Below are positions 54,191-63,255 of a stretch of 64,000 bases of DNA, one piece after another. Both the position numbers and the translations under genes were made by a program. Below the pieces are notes generated by a model. The model was not told where the DNA came from and ran no database searches. It saw nothing but the letters and a program-made list of their open reading frames with translations. Where the stretch lies: positions 1 to 64,000 of the forward strand of contig CAZRML010000019.1 in assembly GCA_964601205.1 (NCBI GenBank), given 5' to 3'. Every line of letters starts with the position of its first letter. The stretch's first letter is position 1. This stretch comes from JAQVEM01 sp964601205. GTDB taxonomy: Bacteria; Actinomycetota; Humimicrobiia; Humimicrobiales; Humimicrobiaceae.

Positions 54191-55195
54191 TTATTGTTGA
54201 AGTTTTCGTGCTATCCGGGGTACAAGAAAAAAATAAACTATCCCGCATATTCCCAGTATAATACCGCTAAAAAGCAGCACCCGTGGCCATGTACCGGTGC
54301 CTGATAGTATCATGTCATTTGCCCTATACGCCCAGTAAAATGGGGACCAGTAGAAAAATATCTGCCAGTTTCCGTTAAGAAATTCATACCCCGCTATAGA
54401 CCCGGCTAAGGGCAGGAAAAAAAGCTTAACACTGCCTGCCGCTTCCATAACATCACTGCTGTTAAGACCCTGTATAAAACCAATTATTAGACTCAATACA
54501 GTCAATGAAAATATCAACAAAGCCTCCTGCCCCAGATTCACATTATAGAAACCGGTAATTAAAAGACATGCAATAGATGAAAAAAGCGCAACAAACATAC
54601 CGGTGAAACTTTTACCCAGTATGAATGCACTTCGTGAAGCAGGAGTCACATTTATCGCGCTTACGGTGTTATCTACTTTTTCTTCAAGTATATTCAAAGC
54701 AATGAGCATACCTGCCAGCATAGAGATTAAGAGCAGTAAAATATTTACCAGCATCTTTTTCAGTGGCGGAACCGTCCTGTCAAATTCAATTATCTCCGAG
54801 TGCGCATCCCCAGGCTGAACTCCTGATTCATACAGTACATTCAAAAGTTTTGCATATTCTACAATTGACTCAGGCTCATTTCCCTGAGTCATAATGTAGT
54901 AGCGACCATCTTCCGGCAGTACCCCGATTACATCATCCCTTGCCCTGACCCTCTCTTCAACTTCCGTCTCATCAGCAAACAGCTCAACATGGGCAAAGTT
55001 ATTAAAGTAATCCTTCTGCACGGTATTTTCATTTTCCACCAGGGCTAAATTTACACTGGTTTCGTTAATACCGGGTGAGATAAAATTAATCCCCACAGCA
55101 AAAAGTAAGGGTGCAATTATTATGTACAGCGTTATAAATTCACGCATGTTTACCTTTAAATCTCTTATAAAAATAGTCCATATTTTTTTAAACAT
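54191..55195 (-). CDS. ABC-2-type permease (second of two)
   Basis: 334 residues. One N-terminal membrane helix, an extracytoplasmic domain (about 45-150), then five more helices, the ABC-2 (YhgE/NatB-like) layout. RSAFILGKSFTGMFVAL is the usual coupling region. It begins 11 bp after the first permease and probably forms a heterodimer with it. Confidence 0.88.
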   Translation of the reverse strand: MFKKIWTIFIRDLKVNMREFITLYIIIAPLLFAVGINFISPGINETSVNLALVENENTVQKDYFNNFAHVELFADETEVEERVRARDDVIGVLPEDGRYYIMTQGNEPESIVEYAKLLNVLYESGVQPGDAHSEIIEFDRTVPPLKKMLVNILLLLISMLAGMLIALNILEEKVDNTVSAINVTPASRSAFILGKSFTGMFVALFSSIACLLITGFYNVNLGQEALLIFSLTVLSLIIGFIQGLNSSDVMEAAGSVKLFFLPLAGSIAGYEFLNGNWQIFFYWSPFYWAYRANDMILSGTGTWPRVLLFSGIILGICGIVYFFLVPRIARKLQQ

Positions 55196-55206
55196 AGCAA
55201 CTCCCC

Positions 55207-56316
55207 TTATATACTCAGCGTCTTTTTGAATTTAACATTTGTAAGGGCAAAGATTATAATGCCCCCCGCCAGAAATCCGGCACTTGCTATCAGCGGGTAT
55301 ATAACATCCCCTCCTGGCAGAATAATCTCCTTAAAGCCCTCGAGTATTGGATAAGTGGGAATTATTTTTATCCAGAAAGGGTCCCATCCGGGTATAAAAT
55401 ACGCTATGGCAGGAACCATAAGTAGCATTAATAAAAAATAAATGACTCCGAAGGCTTTTGCCAGATTATCGTAAAAGCTGGCAATCAATATGCCCAGTGA
55501 AGATGCGAAAAACCCGGTTGTGAGAAGCAGTAGCAGCAGCAGTCCATAGTTTATTTTAAATCCCATAATGGGCATTACTATAATCAGCCCTGAAACAGCC
55601 GAGGTCACCAGAACCACGAGAATCTTGCTCATTAAATACTGCCAGACAGGGGACGGTGTTACTGCGTATGCCTTTATTACCCCCTCATTTTTGTCCAGGA
55701 ATATATAAGATGCCATAATGAACATACCAAGGAGGCTGCTGCTGAAAGAAACTAATGGCGGAATAGCATTTTCTCTGTCATTCAGGGGTTGATAATCTGC
55801 AGTCAGCCGAACGACCTTCTGGTCTTCCATGCGCTTTTCCATGACATCCATATTTTCACTAAATAATATGGATAGTAAATTTTTTAACCTTGTGGATTCA
55901 TAACCCTGCAGGTAGTACCTGCAAAAAAGCCTGTCATTATCGTCCAGTTCAATTACCGCGCCTATAGCCTGCCTGGAGTACGCCAGCGTTTCGACAGCCT
56001 CTTCACTTTCAACAATATAAAACTCTTCTCCATCAGTCTCAATAAGACGGGCATCAAATTCTTTGCCACTGGCTTCTATTTTAACTTTTTCTTGCTCAAT
56101 ACCGGATTCACGGTCCAGTATACCATTTACATATTTTTCTTTTACTTCCCGGGGCAAATTTAAATAAATATAACTGGTAGAAGTTGTGACAATTTCCTCC
56201 GGAATAGCAAACAATAAAATAGCCAGCACCACCAGTGAAAAAAATATTTCAATATAAAAATAAAAACTTCTCGTTGCAAGAATGAGCTCCTTTTTAAAGC
56301 TGCCGGGCAGTTTCAT
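55207..56316 (-). CDS. ABC-2-type permease (first of two)
   Basis: 369 residues. Same layout as its neighbour: N-terminal helix, a long extracytoplasmic domain (about 45-185), and a C-terminal bundle with VIKAYAVTPSPVWQYLMSKI as the coupling region. It starts one base after the ATPase stop. Substrate unknown; drug, lipid or peptide export are typical. Confidence 0.88.
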   Translation of the reverse strand: MKLPGSFKKELILATRSFYFYIEIFFSLVVLAILLFAIPEEIVTTSTSYIYLNLPREVKEKYVNGILDRESGIEQEKVKIEASGKEFDARLIETDGEEFYIVESEEAVETLAYSRQAIGAVIELDDNDRLFCRYYLQGYESTRLKNLLSILFSENMDVMEKRMEDQKVVRLTADYQPLNDRENAIPPLVSFSSSLLGMFIMASYIFLDKNEGVIKAYAVTPSPVWQYLMSKILVVLVTSAVSGLIIVMPIMGFKINYGLLLLLLLTTGFFASSLGILIASFYDNLAKAFGVIYFLLMLLMVPAIAYFIPGWDPFWIKIIPTYPILEGFKEIILPGGDVIYPLIASAGFLAGGIIIFALTNVKFKKTLSI

Positions 56317-56317
56317 A

Positions 56318-57178
56318 TCAGATAAGCTCCCTTCCGGTGACCTTTATAAAGATTTCTTCCAGGGTTGCCTCCCTGGTATGCATGGTCAGTATCTCTTTGC
56401 TGGCAATGACTTTATTTAATGCGTTCCTATCTTCTGGTTTGGTGGTAGAAAATGTTTCTTTTTTTATCTCACCGTTCAGGGCATATTCCACATCAACCAG
56501 CTTTTTCCCATACTGGAGCTTTAAATTTTTGGGAGAATCTATAAGCCTGATCTCTCCATCTACAATAAATCCCACCCGGTTGCACAATTCATCAGCTATA
56601 AACATATTATGAGTAGTTAAAAATACAGTTACCCCTTCGCTGTTCCGCTCTTTTATTATATCTTTTATATTAGCTGCTATAGCAGGGTCAAGGCCGGTAG
56701 TGGGTTCATCAAGAAACCACATACTGGGGTTATTTATCATTGACCTGGCAAAAGTCAGCCGGTGTTTCATACCCTTGGAGAACTCCCCTGTTCTTATATT
56801 TTCCTTTCCGCTCAGCCCTACCATATCAATTAATTCTATGGGGTCACGGGTTTTAACGTCAAATAATTTGCTGTAAAAATACAGGTTCTCTTTTGCCGTC
56901 ATTTTGCTGTAGACATTTGATTGCTCAAATGACATGCCTATTTTATTAAACATCTTCCGGGAAATATTTTTAATGTCATAACCTGCAACAGTTACATTGC
57001 CCCTCTGAAGCTGCAGAAGCCCCGTCAGGATACCCTGGGTGGTTGATTTACCTGCACCCGATGGTCCTAAAAATCCAAAAATCTCACCTTCGTCTATCTC
57101 AAAATTTACATCCCTGACCGCATTCTTTTCGTTTCTTAAATAGGAATGATACAACCCTTCCACTTTAATCATTGCCAT
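56318..57178 (-). CDS. ABC transporter ATP-binding protein
   Basis: 286 residues. Walker A GPSGAGKSTTQGILTGLL near 38-55, Q-loop SFEQSNVYSKMT, signature FSKGMKHRLTFARSMI, Walker B MWFLDEPTTGLD and the H-loop LTTHNMF. The C terminus is the short extension of drug/Na+-type exporters. It lies 5 bp after the TetR gene. Confidence 0.95.
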   Translation of the reverse strand: MAMIKVEGLYHSYLRNEKNAVRDVNFEIDEGEIFGFLGPSGAGKSTTQGILTGLLQLQRGNVTVAGYDIKNISRKMFNKIGMSFEQSNVYSKMTAKENLYFYSKLFDVKTRDPIELIDMVGLSGKENIRTGEFSKGMKHRLTFARSMINNPSMWFLDEPTTGLDPAIAANIKDIIKERNSEGVTVFLTTHNMFIADELCNRVGFIVDGEIRLIDSPKNLKLQYGKKLVDVEYALNGEIKKETFSTTKPEDRNALNKVIASKEILTMHTREATLEEIFIKVTGRELI

Positions 57179-57183
57179 TGCCC

Positions 57184-57834
57184 TTACCTCCCCTTTTTTT
57201 GTATGCCTATGCCATTTTTTATAAAATCCAGCAGCAGGTCAACTATCCCGATTATGCCTTCATCAATCTTATTTACATCAGTTTCTTTACCTTTTATTTT
57301 TTGAAAGTAGTATTCTACAACTATTACATTCATTGAAGATATAATATAACTTACAAAGTCCGTATCAATATCATCCCTTATCTCATTTCTTGAAATTCCG
57401 TGTTCTAAAAGCTTAGCATATATATTATGTGCACTCTGTAATCCTTTACTCATAACTTCTTCATATATGGGATGGTTCCTGCTCTTAAACAGCCAGTTTC
57501 CCATAAGGGTTATATCGGGATTATCAGCACCAAATTTAAGCCCCGCCACAAACAATTCTCTTATAAGGGTAAAAAAATCATATTGCCCGGGATTTTTAAG
57601 AACAGGAGACATATATTTTAATTTCTTTTCAGCAATTCTTTCTACCAGATACAGGAACAGGTCTTTCTTATCATCGAAATACTGATAAAAACTTCCTTTA
57701 GCTATCCGGCATCTGTCAACAATTCTACTGATGCTTGCTTTATCATAGCCATAATTTGCAAATTCATTGATTGATACTTTCTCTATCAGCTCTTTTTTCT
57801 CTCCAGGCAGGTTTTTAAATGTCTCTCTGGGCAT
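57184..57834 (-). CDS. TetR-family repressor of the ABC exporter operon
   Basis: 216 residues. N-terminal HTH (VSINEFANYGYDKASISRIV ... IAKGSFYQYFDDKKDLFLYL) and a helical ligand domain. AGAGGA is five bases before the ATG. It is the first gene of the TetR-ATPase-permease-permease-small protein operon, so its product likely represses the whole operon until the transported compound binds. Its operator is listed separately. Confidence 0.92.
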   Translation of the reverse strand: MPRETFKNLPGEKKELIEKVSINEFANYGYDKASISRIVDRCRIAKGSFYQYFDDKKDLFLYLVERIAEKKLKYMSPVLKNPGQYDFFTLIRELFVAGLKFGADNPDITLMGNWLFKSRNHPIYEEVMSKGLQSAHNIYAKLLEHGISRNEIRDDIDTDFVSYIISSMNVIVVEYYFQKIKGKETDVNKIDEGIIGIVDLLLDFIKNGIGIQKKGR

Positions 57835-57857
57835 ACTTATCCTCTTCTTATATAATT

Positions 57858-57918
57858 ATGACTTGCTGGTCATATGACTCTTGAGTCATATGATATTACT
57901 CATTTAGTACTCTGTCAA
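57858..57918 (-). promoter_or_regulatory. Promoter with two abutting 16-bp operators (TetR-ABC operon)
   Basis: Minus strand: TTGACA (57918-57913), a 17-base spacer, TATCAT (57895-57890). Directly downstream are two head-to-tail 16-bp sites, seen on the plus strand as ATGACTTGCTGGTCAT (57858-57873) and ATGACTCTTGAGTCAT (57874-57889). The second is a near-perfect dyad, and with its flanks it forms a 24-bp palindrome with 11-bp arms. TetR binding here would block the start site. Confidence 0.85.
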
Positions 57919-58069
57919 GTTTTATTGAATTTTAAACATAAATCTGTAAGAATACATTACCATTAAAGAGAAAACCCGTAAGCATATCCCGGGGGCGATA
58001 TAATAGATTCCTGAGATACAACCTGTAACTCTCGTTATTATAAACCCCGGAACAATTACCTTTTCCTCT

Positions 58070-59461
58070 TTATTCCGTAGCTTCCTTCTTCCTTCTGCTC
58101 TTTATCAAAAGATACCCGAGTACAGCAGCCAGATAAATGGTAAATAATCCCAGTGCATAGAAATAGAATGAAGGCCTATCAGTCGTATACCCCATCACTG
58201 CAAAACTAAGTATTAACATAAGAGGGATACCAAGAGGAAGGGCAACTGCTGCCCCCATTACCAGATTCTCGGGTACACTGGATTCCGAATCAGGGTCTAT
58301 CTCTCTCAAGAGAGCCATCCCGGTGGTAACAGTACCGGTAAACTGACCGTAAAGACCCACTATATGCTCAATAATATGATTGGTGTATATTCTCCTGCAC
58401 AGGAAGACAGTATATATCAGAGTAAATATTCCGCCAATTGAAGTTATAAGAATAATGGGCAGCCAGTTCGCACGGAAAGTAGCTATTGATAATGCTGAAA
58501 TAGCAGCCACTATCATAAAATCAAAAGAGCTTGATGATATTCTCTGGAGTATATAATTGTCAGGATAGTTAATACGAAGCCAGTTTTTCCTTTTAAGAGC
58601 ATTTAAGACAACTCTCATTAGAATAGCATACATGGTAGCTATGACAAAATGAAAACCCCATAAAAGCTGGGCCACTGTATATCCGTAATCCCCCAGAGGC
58701 TCAAGCGCCATTGATACTCCTCTCAAAGTAAAATAAGTAATAAGATATACTACCCCTACGAGGACCACCTGTACGGTAAGACTGTCTATAAACAATTTTC
58801 CCGGTATGTTTTCTGTATGCTTTTCTTCAAAGTCCATATTTTTTAGCTTAATCATCTGTTCTCTATCTTCCAGGCCCCATGCTTTTTTCCTGCGTACCAG
58901 TATATTTAACAGTGGTATACCAAAAATTATTGCCCATAGAAATCCTATGGTTGCAATGGCAATTCCTATATTACCCCCATCTATTAGTCCTAATTCTTCC
59001 CAGCTGGTACCTATAGAATAAGCCTGGCCCGGGCCCTGGGCAAAACCAAGAGGAAGAAGCAACCCGAACGGTGGAAATAGCTCCGGGAGAAAAGTATATA
59101 CAAGAGAAAGAGAGACAGCAAAGCCAAGAATACCCTGGGAAAGATATGAGGTAACAATAGCCAGCCCGGTATTTATATTATCCCTCCTGTGATTAACCGG
59201 AATCCTGACCCTTTCCTTTAAGGCCACTGATATAAATCCCACTGCCATTAAATGATATGTTATATTACCCAGTTTTTCTGCATCAAGCCTTATCCAGTTA
59301 AGAACCTCTGAACCAAATATAAGACCGATAAAGCCTCCTATTATAGAGGCAGGTATAAGAAACCTTTGAAGAAATTTTATCTTTCTCTTGAGAATTATAG
59401 CTATTATTAGAAAAAGGGACAGGAATATATATTCCTGGACAGATGTCCAAATCTCATGCAT
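58070..59461 (-). CDS. Sodium/glutamate symporter (GltS)-like carrier
   Basis: 463 residues, about 11 hydrophobic segments in two inverted halves. LPLGFAQGPGQAYSIGTSWE and the second-half counterpart VGLYGQFTGTVTTGMALLREIDPD resemble the GltS re-entrant loops. A basic cytosolic loop lies about residues 190-220. It likely couples Na+ to uptake of glutamate or another anion. It is unlinked to the TetR-ABC operon apart from orientation. Confidence 0.75.
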   Translation of the reverse strand: MHEIWTSVQEYIFLSLFLIIAIILKRKIKFLQRFLIPASIIGGFIGLIFGSEVLNWIRLDAEKLGNITYHLMAVGFISVALKERVRIPVNHRRDNINTGLAIVTSYLSQGILGFAVSLSLVYTFLPELFPPFGLLLPLGFAQGPGQAYSIGTSWEELGLIDGGNIGIAIATIGFLWAIIFGIPLLNILVRRKKAWGLEDREQMIKLKNMDFEEKHTENIPGKLFIDSLTVQVVLVGVVYLITYFTLRGVSMALEPLGDYGYTVAQLLWGFHFVIATMYAILMRVVLNALKRKNWLRINYPDNYILQRISSSSFDFMIVAAISALSIATFRANWLPIILITSIGGIFTLIYTVFLCRRIYTNHIIEHIVGLYGQFTGTVTTGMALLREIDPDSESSVPENLVMGAAVALPLGIPLMLILSFAVMGYTTDRPSFYFYALGLFTIYLAAVLGYLLIKSRRKKEATE

Positions 59462-59671
59462 TTTTATACCTTTCTATAAATAATATAAATAAAAAAAAGC
59501 TTCAACGCACAGGTTTATAAAACCGCCGCATCTGATAAATTAGCAGGAGCCTTTTGGAAAAGGACGTCTCCTTTACTATTAATGTTTCAAAATCGTTTAT
59601 TTTCTAAACACAGGCCTTATACTATGATATAATTTTCCCTTACTAATAGCACGAGAATATAAGGAAAATTT

Positions 59672-60349
59672 ATGGTCAGCACCATTTATTTTAAGACAGC
59701 ATATATCATAGCCAGCTATTTACTCGGTTCAGTACTATTCTCTTATGTAATGGCAAAGATTTATGGGCGCAGGGGGGAGAAAAAAGACCTCAGCAAAATT
59801 GACCGGCCGGGAACCGCAGGTGCAGGCAGGCAATTCGGCATCAAGGCCGGACTGCCCACTCTTATATTTGACTGCGGAAAGGGTGCAGCAGTAGTACTGG
59901 TAGGAAAAGCCATAGGACTGGAAGACCTGATAATTGCTATTGCCTGCGTGGCTGTGATAGTGGGACATAACTGGCCTATATGGTTCAAATTCAGAGGAGG
60001 AGGCGGACTTGCCACCGGGATGGGCATAGCCGGGGCACTTATGCCTGTACCTTTTTTTATATTACTGGGAATTGTGCTTATAGTGGGTTTTAGCTATAAA
60101 TATACAGCAGGAAGAACCCATAAGGTTAATCCCAATGTAGTCGCCGGTGCCCTGGGAGCATTTTTATTTCCCCTGTTTATTTACCTTTTTGCCTTTTTAC
60201 TTGACTGCCGGTATTTTAACGGGTCCGTTTGTGATGCACCTTTTATTTATTTAATAATGGCCATAGTAATATTTTCTATAATAGTAATAAAAGGAGTTAT
60301 TCTTCATTTTACGTATCGTAAAATTCCCACCGCAAATAAATTTAACTAA
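59672..60349 (+). CDS. PlsY-like glycerol-3-phosphate acyltransferase, divergent
   Basis: 225 residues, about six membrane segments. PlsY-type landmarks are ASYLLGSVLFSYVMAK, PTLIFDCGKGAAVVL and VGHNWPIWFKF. Two motifs differ: the SGNxGATN motif reads RPGTAGAGRQFG, and the FKGGKGVAT motif reads FRGGGGLATG (Lys to Gly). The fold call is firm; activity with acyl-phosphate and glycerol-3-phosphate is uncertain. AAGGAAAA precedes the ATG and a TATAAT lies near 59628. Confidence 0.75.
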   Translation: MVSTIYFKTAYIIASYLLGSVLFSYVMAKIYGRRGEKKDLSKIDRPGTAGAGRQFGIKAGLPTLIFDCGKGAAVVLVGKAIGLEDLIIAIACVAVIVGHNWPIWFKFRGGGGLATGMGIAGALMPVPFFILLGIVLIVGFSYKYTAGRTHKVNPNVVAGALGAFLFPLFIYLFAFLLDCRYFNGSVCDAPFIYLIMAIVIFSIIVIKGVILHFTYRKIPTANKFN

Positions 60350-60394
60350 AAAATCAATCTCACCGTTACTTTTAAAAAATATAGTTTTAAATAT

Positions 60395-61408
60395 TTATAT
60401 TCCAAAAGACTGCTTTATAACAGGCTGTTTATTCATGAGAATATCTACATACTGTGACCTGTGGTAAATAAAGGGGTTGCTTATATCATTATTTGAAAAC
60501 CTGCCCCTGAAATCTGAAAGACTGCTATAACCCCTGGAATCCATCCAGTCATTCAGTTCTTTTAGCATATATTTTATATATTTAATTCTATTCTTGTACA
60601 GGGTGCTTACGCACTGGATCACAGTTGCACCGGCCAGAATCATCTTTGCTATCTCCTTTCCGCTAAAAACCCCTGTGCTGGAACATATATCCGCATTAAT
60701 ATTCTTATATAAGAGACCTGTAAATCTCAATGGCAGCCTGTGGTCACCGTGACTGCTCAAATTAAAGGTCTGTATGTGCTCCTCTTTTTCAATATCAATA
60801 TCAGGCTGAAACAACCGGTTAAATAATACAAATGCATCCACTCCTGTTTTATCCATATTGACTATTGCGTTGAGAGGATTTGTATAAAAAAAGCTTAGTT
60901 TTGCGCTTACTGGTATTTTAACAGCTTCCTTAACTCCGGATAATATTTCAATGTGCTCTCTTTCAATACTCTGCGCATCTTTATCAAATTCTGACGGAGT
61001 TGAATAAAGATTAATTTCCAGTCCGTCCACTCCTGTTTGTTCCATCTTCTTTGCGTATTCTACCCATACAGGTTTATTGATACAATTAAGGCTCCCTATC
61101 AGGGGAATATTTATTTCCTTTCTTATTCTTTCCAGATTATGAAGAAATTCTTTCGGCCCGGCATGTTTTATATTCGGGAACACATTAACCATCATTGCAT
61201 GCCTGTCATCATATTCATCCAGCATCTCCTGCAGCTGGAGATCCTCCAGTTCTATCTGTTCCTCGAAAAGAGACCTGTAAACCAGTGCTCCTGCTCCGGC
61301 TTCTTCCATTTTTTTGAGGTTTCCTGGCTCTTTCATAAGATTGTTTGCCCCGACTATCAGTGGATTTTTTAATTCTATGCCCATATACTTAGTCCTGAGA
61401 TCTGCCAT
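60395..61408 (-). CDS. Dihydroorotate dehydrogenase-like flavoprotein
   Basis: 337 residues, TIM barrel. LRTKYMGIELKNPLIVGANNL starts the FMN-binding barrel; ALVYRSLFEEQI, NLYSTPSE, PVSAKLSFFYTN, and the phosphate loop CSSTGVFSGKEIAKMILAGATVIQ follow. It lacks a transparent pyrimidine-gene context, and such DHOD-like proteins often have unknown substrates. The length is slightly above class 1 enzymes. It follows the DUF4861 gene but behind a terminator. Confidence 0.82.
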   Translation of the reverse strand: MADLRTKYMGIELKNPLIVGANNLMKEPGNLKKMEEAGAGALVYRSLFEEQIELEDLQLQEMLDEYDDRHAMMVNVFPNIKHAGPKEFLHNLERIRKEINIPLIGSLNCINKPVWVEYAKKMEQTGVDGLEINLYSTPSEFDKDAQSIEREHIEILSGVKEAVKIPVSAKLSFFYTNPLNAIVNMDKTGVDAFVLFNRLFQPDIDIEKEEHIQTFNLSSHGDHRLPLRFTGLLYKNINADICSSTGVFSGKEIAKMILAGATVIQCVSTLYKNRIKYIKYMLKELNDWMDSRGYSSLSDFRGRFSNNDISNPFIYHRSQYVDILMNKQPVIKQSFGI

Positions 61409-61545
61409 TTTATAACCCCCTTATTAAATATTTCTTAAGTTAAATATATCCTAGCCCTGCATGTTTTACAATATTAGTAAATTTTTCAGCAGGCATTTGC
61501 CGGAAAACAAACAAACCTCTTTATTAAAACAACATCTAAAAAATA

Positions 61546-61609
61546 TAAATATTAGTAAAATATAAAAGCCACTCATAACCTGCAAAAATTTACCTGTCAT
61601 GAGTGGCTT
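61546..61609 (-). terminator. Terminator after the DUF4861 gene
   Basis: Minus strand stem AAGCCACTCAT/ATGAGTGGCTT (61609-61599 with 61576-61566, 11 perfect pairs, 22-base loop) followed by a T/A-rich tract. It ends the DUF4861 transcript and separates it from the PyrD-like gene. Confidence 0.65.
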
Positions 61610-61676
61610 AACAATCCTTTTAAGAATCCGATGATCTATAAACTATCCAGACTACCGTGATTCTAAATTACCGGTT

Positions 61677-62792
61677 CTATATGTTCACCTCTATGGGTGA
61701 AATTAGTCCCTGCGCAAACTTATCCACATATTTTTTCCATGCTTCATAGCCTTCAAACTGCCCGCTCTTATCCCAGCAGAAACCGCCCCAGTATGAAGCT
61801 GTGTTATTTTCCGGTACCTGTGTCAGCATGAGAAGATTATACTGGTCCTCTGCCTGTTTAATAAATAGATCGGGGTCAACTATCAATGCAAGGCCCTGCT
61901 CACCGGCATTCATCTCCATGGGTTCCCACTTGGCAAGCCAGCCATGCTCCTTACTAACTTCAAAATGCTCCCCTTCTACCTTCTTGACCCCGGCACCATT
62001 TATAAGCTCTATTTGCTTTTTAGGCTTGAAAATGCTCTGATAGTGGGTCAAATTATGCCCTGCATCCAGGGATATCCGCTTAACCTCTGAAACCATTACC
62101 CCGTTAACCTCAAACGGCTCATAGGTCAGCTCAAAGAGCACACGAATAGGACCATTGGCCAGAGGATATGAAGTAACAAAGTTTTTAGATACCCAGAGCC
62201 TCTCTGCTGCCCACAGTCCATTACCGCCACAGCCCCGGCTCAGCCCGGCTGAGTAGAAATCTCCGCCTTCTCCAGTGTCGCCATGGTAATCATCCACCAT
62301 GTACCAGTCATTGATAAGCAGGCGGGTAGTTCGTTTTGACCATATGTCCACTGTGCTGCTGGTCAACGGGTATAGGGGACAGGTTTCCAGTGGCTTTCCG
62401 TAAATTCGAAGGGCAATGCGGTCATTTTCCCAGCAGAAGTCGTCACATCGCTCCCGTACAAATCGGCCATAAGCCCTGAAATTTTCTTTGGTGTACACCC
62501 ACTTGTCTCCGACTGTGGCTGTAAAAGTTCTGGTCTGTCCGGCATCAAAGTCAGCCTGGAATATCACCTGGTCTTTGGTGTAGTCTCCATCGGTGTCCAC
62601 TGCCTGGCAGAGCATTTCTCTGCCATTTTCATCCCTGACATGAATTTTGGTCAGATCATTTTCACCCAGTTCTGACAGATCTTCTGCTGAAAGCTCTATG
62701 GTCTCATCGGTCCGGCTGATATCAAGCTTATTGACGGCCGTTATTTTAACCGTCGCCTTACCACCGGATACATTTCTTTCTTCTTCTGACAT
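61677..62792 (-). CDS. DUF4861-like protein, GC-richer than neighbours
   Basis: 371 residues. Beta-rich throughout; ENDRIALRIYGKP, DDYHGDTGEGGDFYSAGLSRGCGG and WGGFCWDKSG resemble the DUF4861 family seen in polysaccharide-degradation loci. There is no signal peptide, so this copy is probably cytosolic. Two 60-base lines inside the gene (62101-62160, 62401-62460) are 50-52% G+C, clearly above the surroundings, suggesting recent transfer. A role in uronide or rhamnogalacturonide breakdown is inferred from the family's context only. Confidence 0.72.
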   Translation of the reverse strand: MSEEERNVSGGKATVKITAVNKLDISRTDETIELSAEDLSELGENDLTKIHVRDENGREMLCQAVDTDGDYTKDQVIFQADFDAGQTRTFTATVGDKWVYTKENFRAYGRFVRERCDDFCWENDRIALRIYGKPLETCPLYPLTSSTVDIWSKRTTRLLINDWYMVDDYHGDTGEGGDFYSAGLSRGCGGNGLWAAERLWVSKNFVTSYPLANGPIRVLFELTYEPFEVNGVMVSEVKRISLDAGHNLTHYQSIFKPKKQIELINGAGVKKVEGEHFEVSKEHGWLAKWEPMEMNAGEQGLALIVDPDLFIKQAEDQYNLLMLTQVPENNTASYWGGFCWDKSGQFEGYEAWKKYVDKFAQGLISPIEVNI

Positions 62793-62925
62793 GATTTTAT
62801 TCCTTCCTAAAAAAATATTGATATTGCAACATTAATGTTCATGTAATTTAAAAAGTTTCATATAATGAAATTTAGTTTTACTATAAGAAATTCAAAATAC
62901 CAGATTAAATTTTTTTTGTCAAATA

Positions 62926-62955
62926 TTAAAAAGTTAGTGTTTAAAAAGTTAGTGT
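62926..62955. repeat. Tandem 15-bp direct repeat (TTAAAAAGTTAGTGT x2)
   Basis: Two identical 15-bp copies directly abutting (62926-62940, 62941-62955), about 135 bp upstream of the DUF4861 gene start. Possible regulator half-sites or slippage product. Confidence 0.6.
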
Positions 62956-63020
62956 CATTTAATAAGAAATAATTAGCTATTTATATAAATTAATATTATG
63001 ATAATATTGTAAAAATTTAA

Positions 63021-63103
63021 TATCAGGCAAAGAAGCCTGATTTTGTATTGAAGCACAAGTTTTTATTGGCAAAGAAGCCAGTAAGGGTTATGTGCTTTTT
63101 TTA
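63021..63103 (+). ncRNA. Candidate structured RNA: two hairpins with the same GGC-AAAGAA-GCC tip
   Basis: Hairpin 1: ATCAGGC-AAAGAA-GCCTGAT (63022-63041) then TTTT. Hairpin 2: TTATTGGC-AAAGAA-GCCAGTAA (63063?-63084) enclosed by a 7-bp stem AAGCACA (63051-63057)/TGTGCTT (63091-63097) and followed by seven T. The shared 12-base tip with different, base-paired flanks suggests a selected structure. The T-run suggests transcription on the plus strand and termination here, about 155 bp before the lipoprotein gene. It could be a small RNA, a tandem ligand-binding leader or a double terminator. No known family recognised. Confidence 0.45.
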
Positions 63104-63255
63104 TTTCTTTTTATTAATTTATACAGGGATATTTGATACGAGTTATCCAAAAATAAATTCTTCAGCGTATGCAGTGACCAAAAATCTACATAGGAGAATT
63201 GCCACAGCAGTTATAATACGTATATGAATAAATTAAGAGAAAGGCAGGGAAAAAC

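Larger units (their letters stand above)
62793..63255. other. Long intergenic region with repeats and RNA-like hairpins
   Basis: 463 bp between divergent genes. It contains a tandem 15-bp repeat (62926-62955) and a set of hairpins ending in a T-run (63021-63103), listed separately. The rest is AT-rich with no open frame of interest. Confidence 0.5.

Noticed and set aside
59545..59572. Hairpin-like AGGAG ... CCTTTTGGAAAAGG ... CTCCT between gltS-like and plsY-like genes
   Set aside because: Inner stem pairs well but the outer arms are unequally spaced and no T-run follows; I cannot support terminator or riboswitch.
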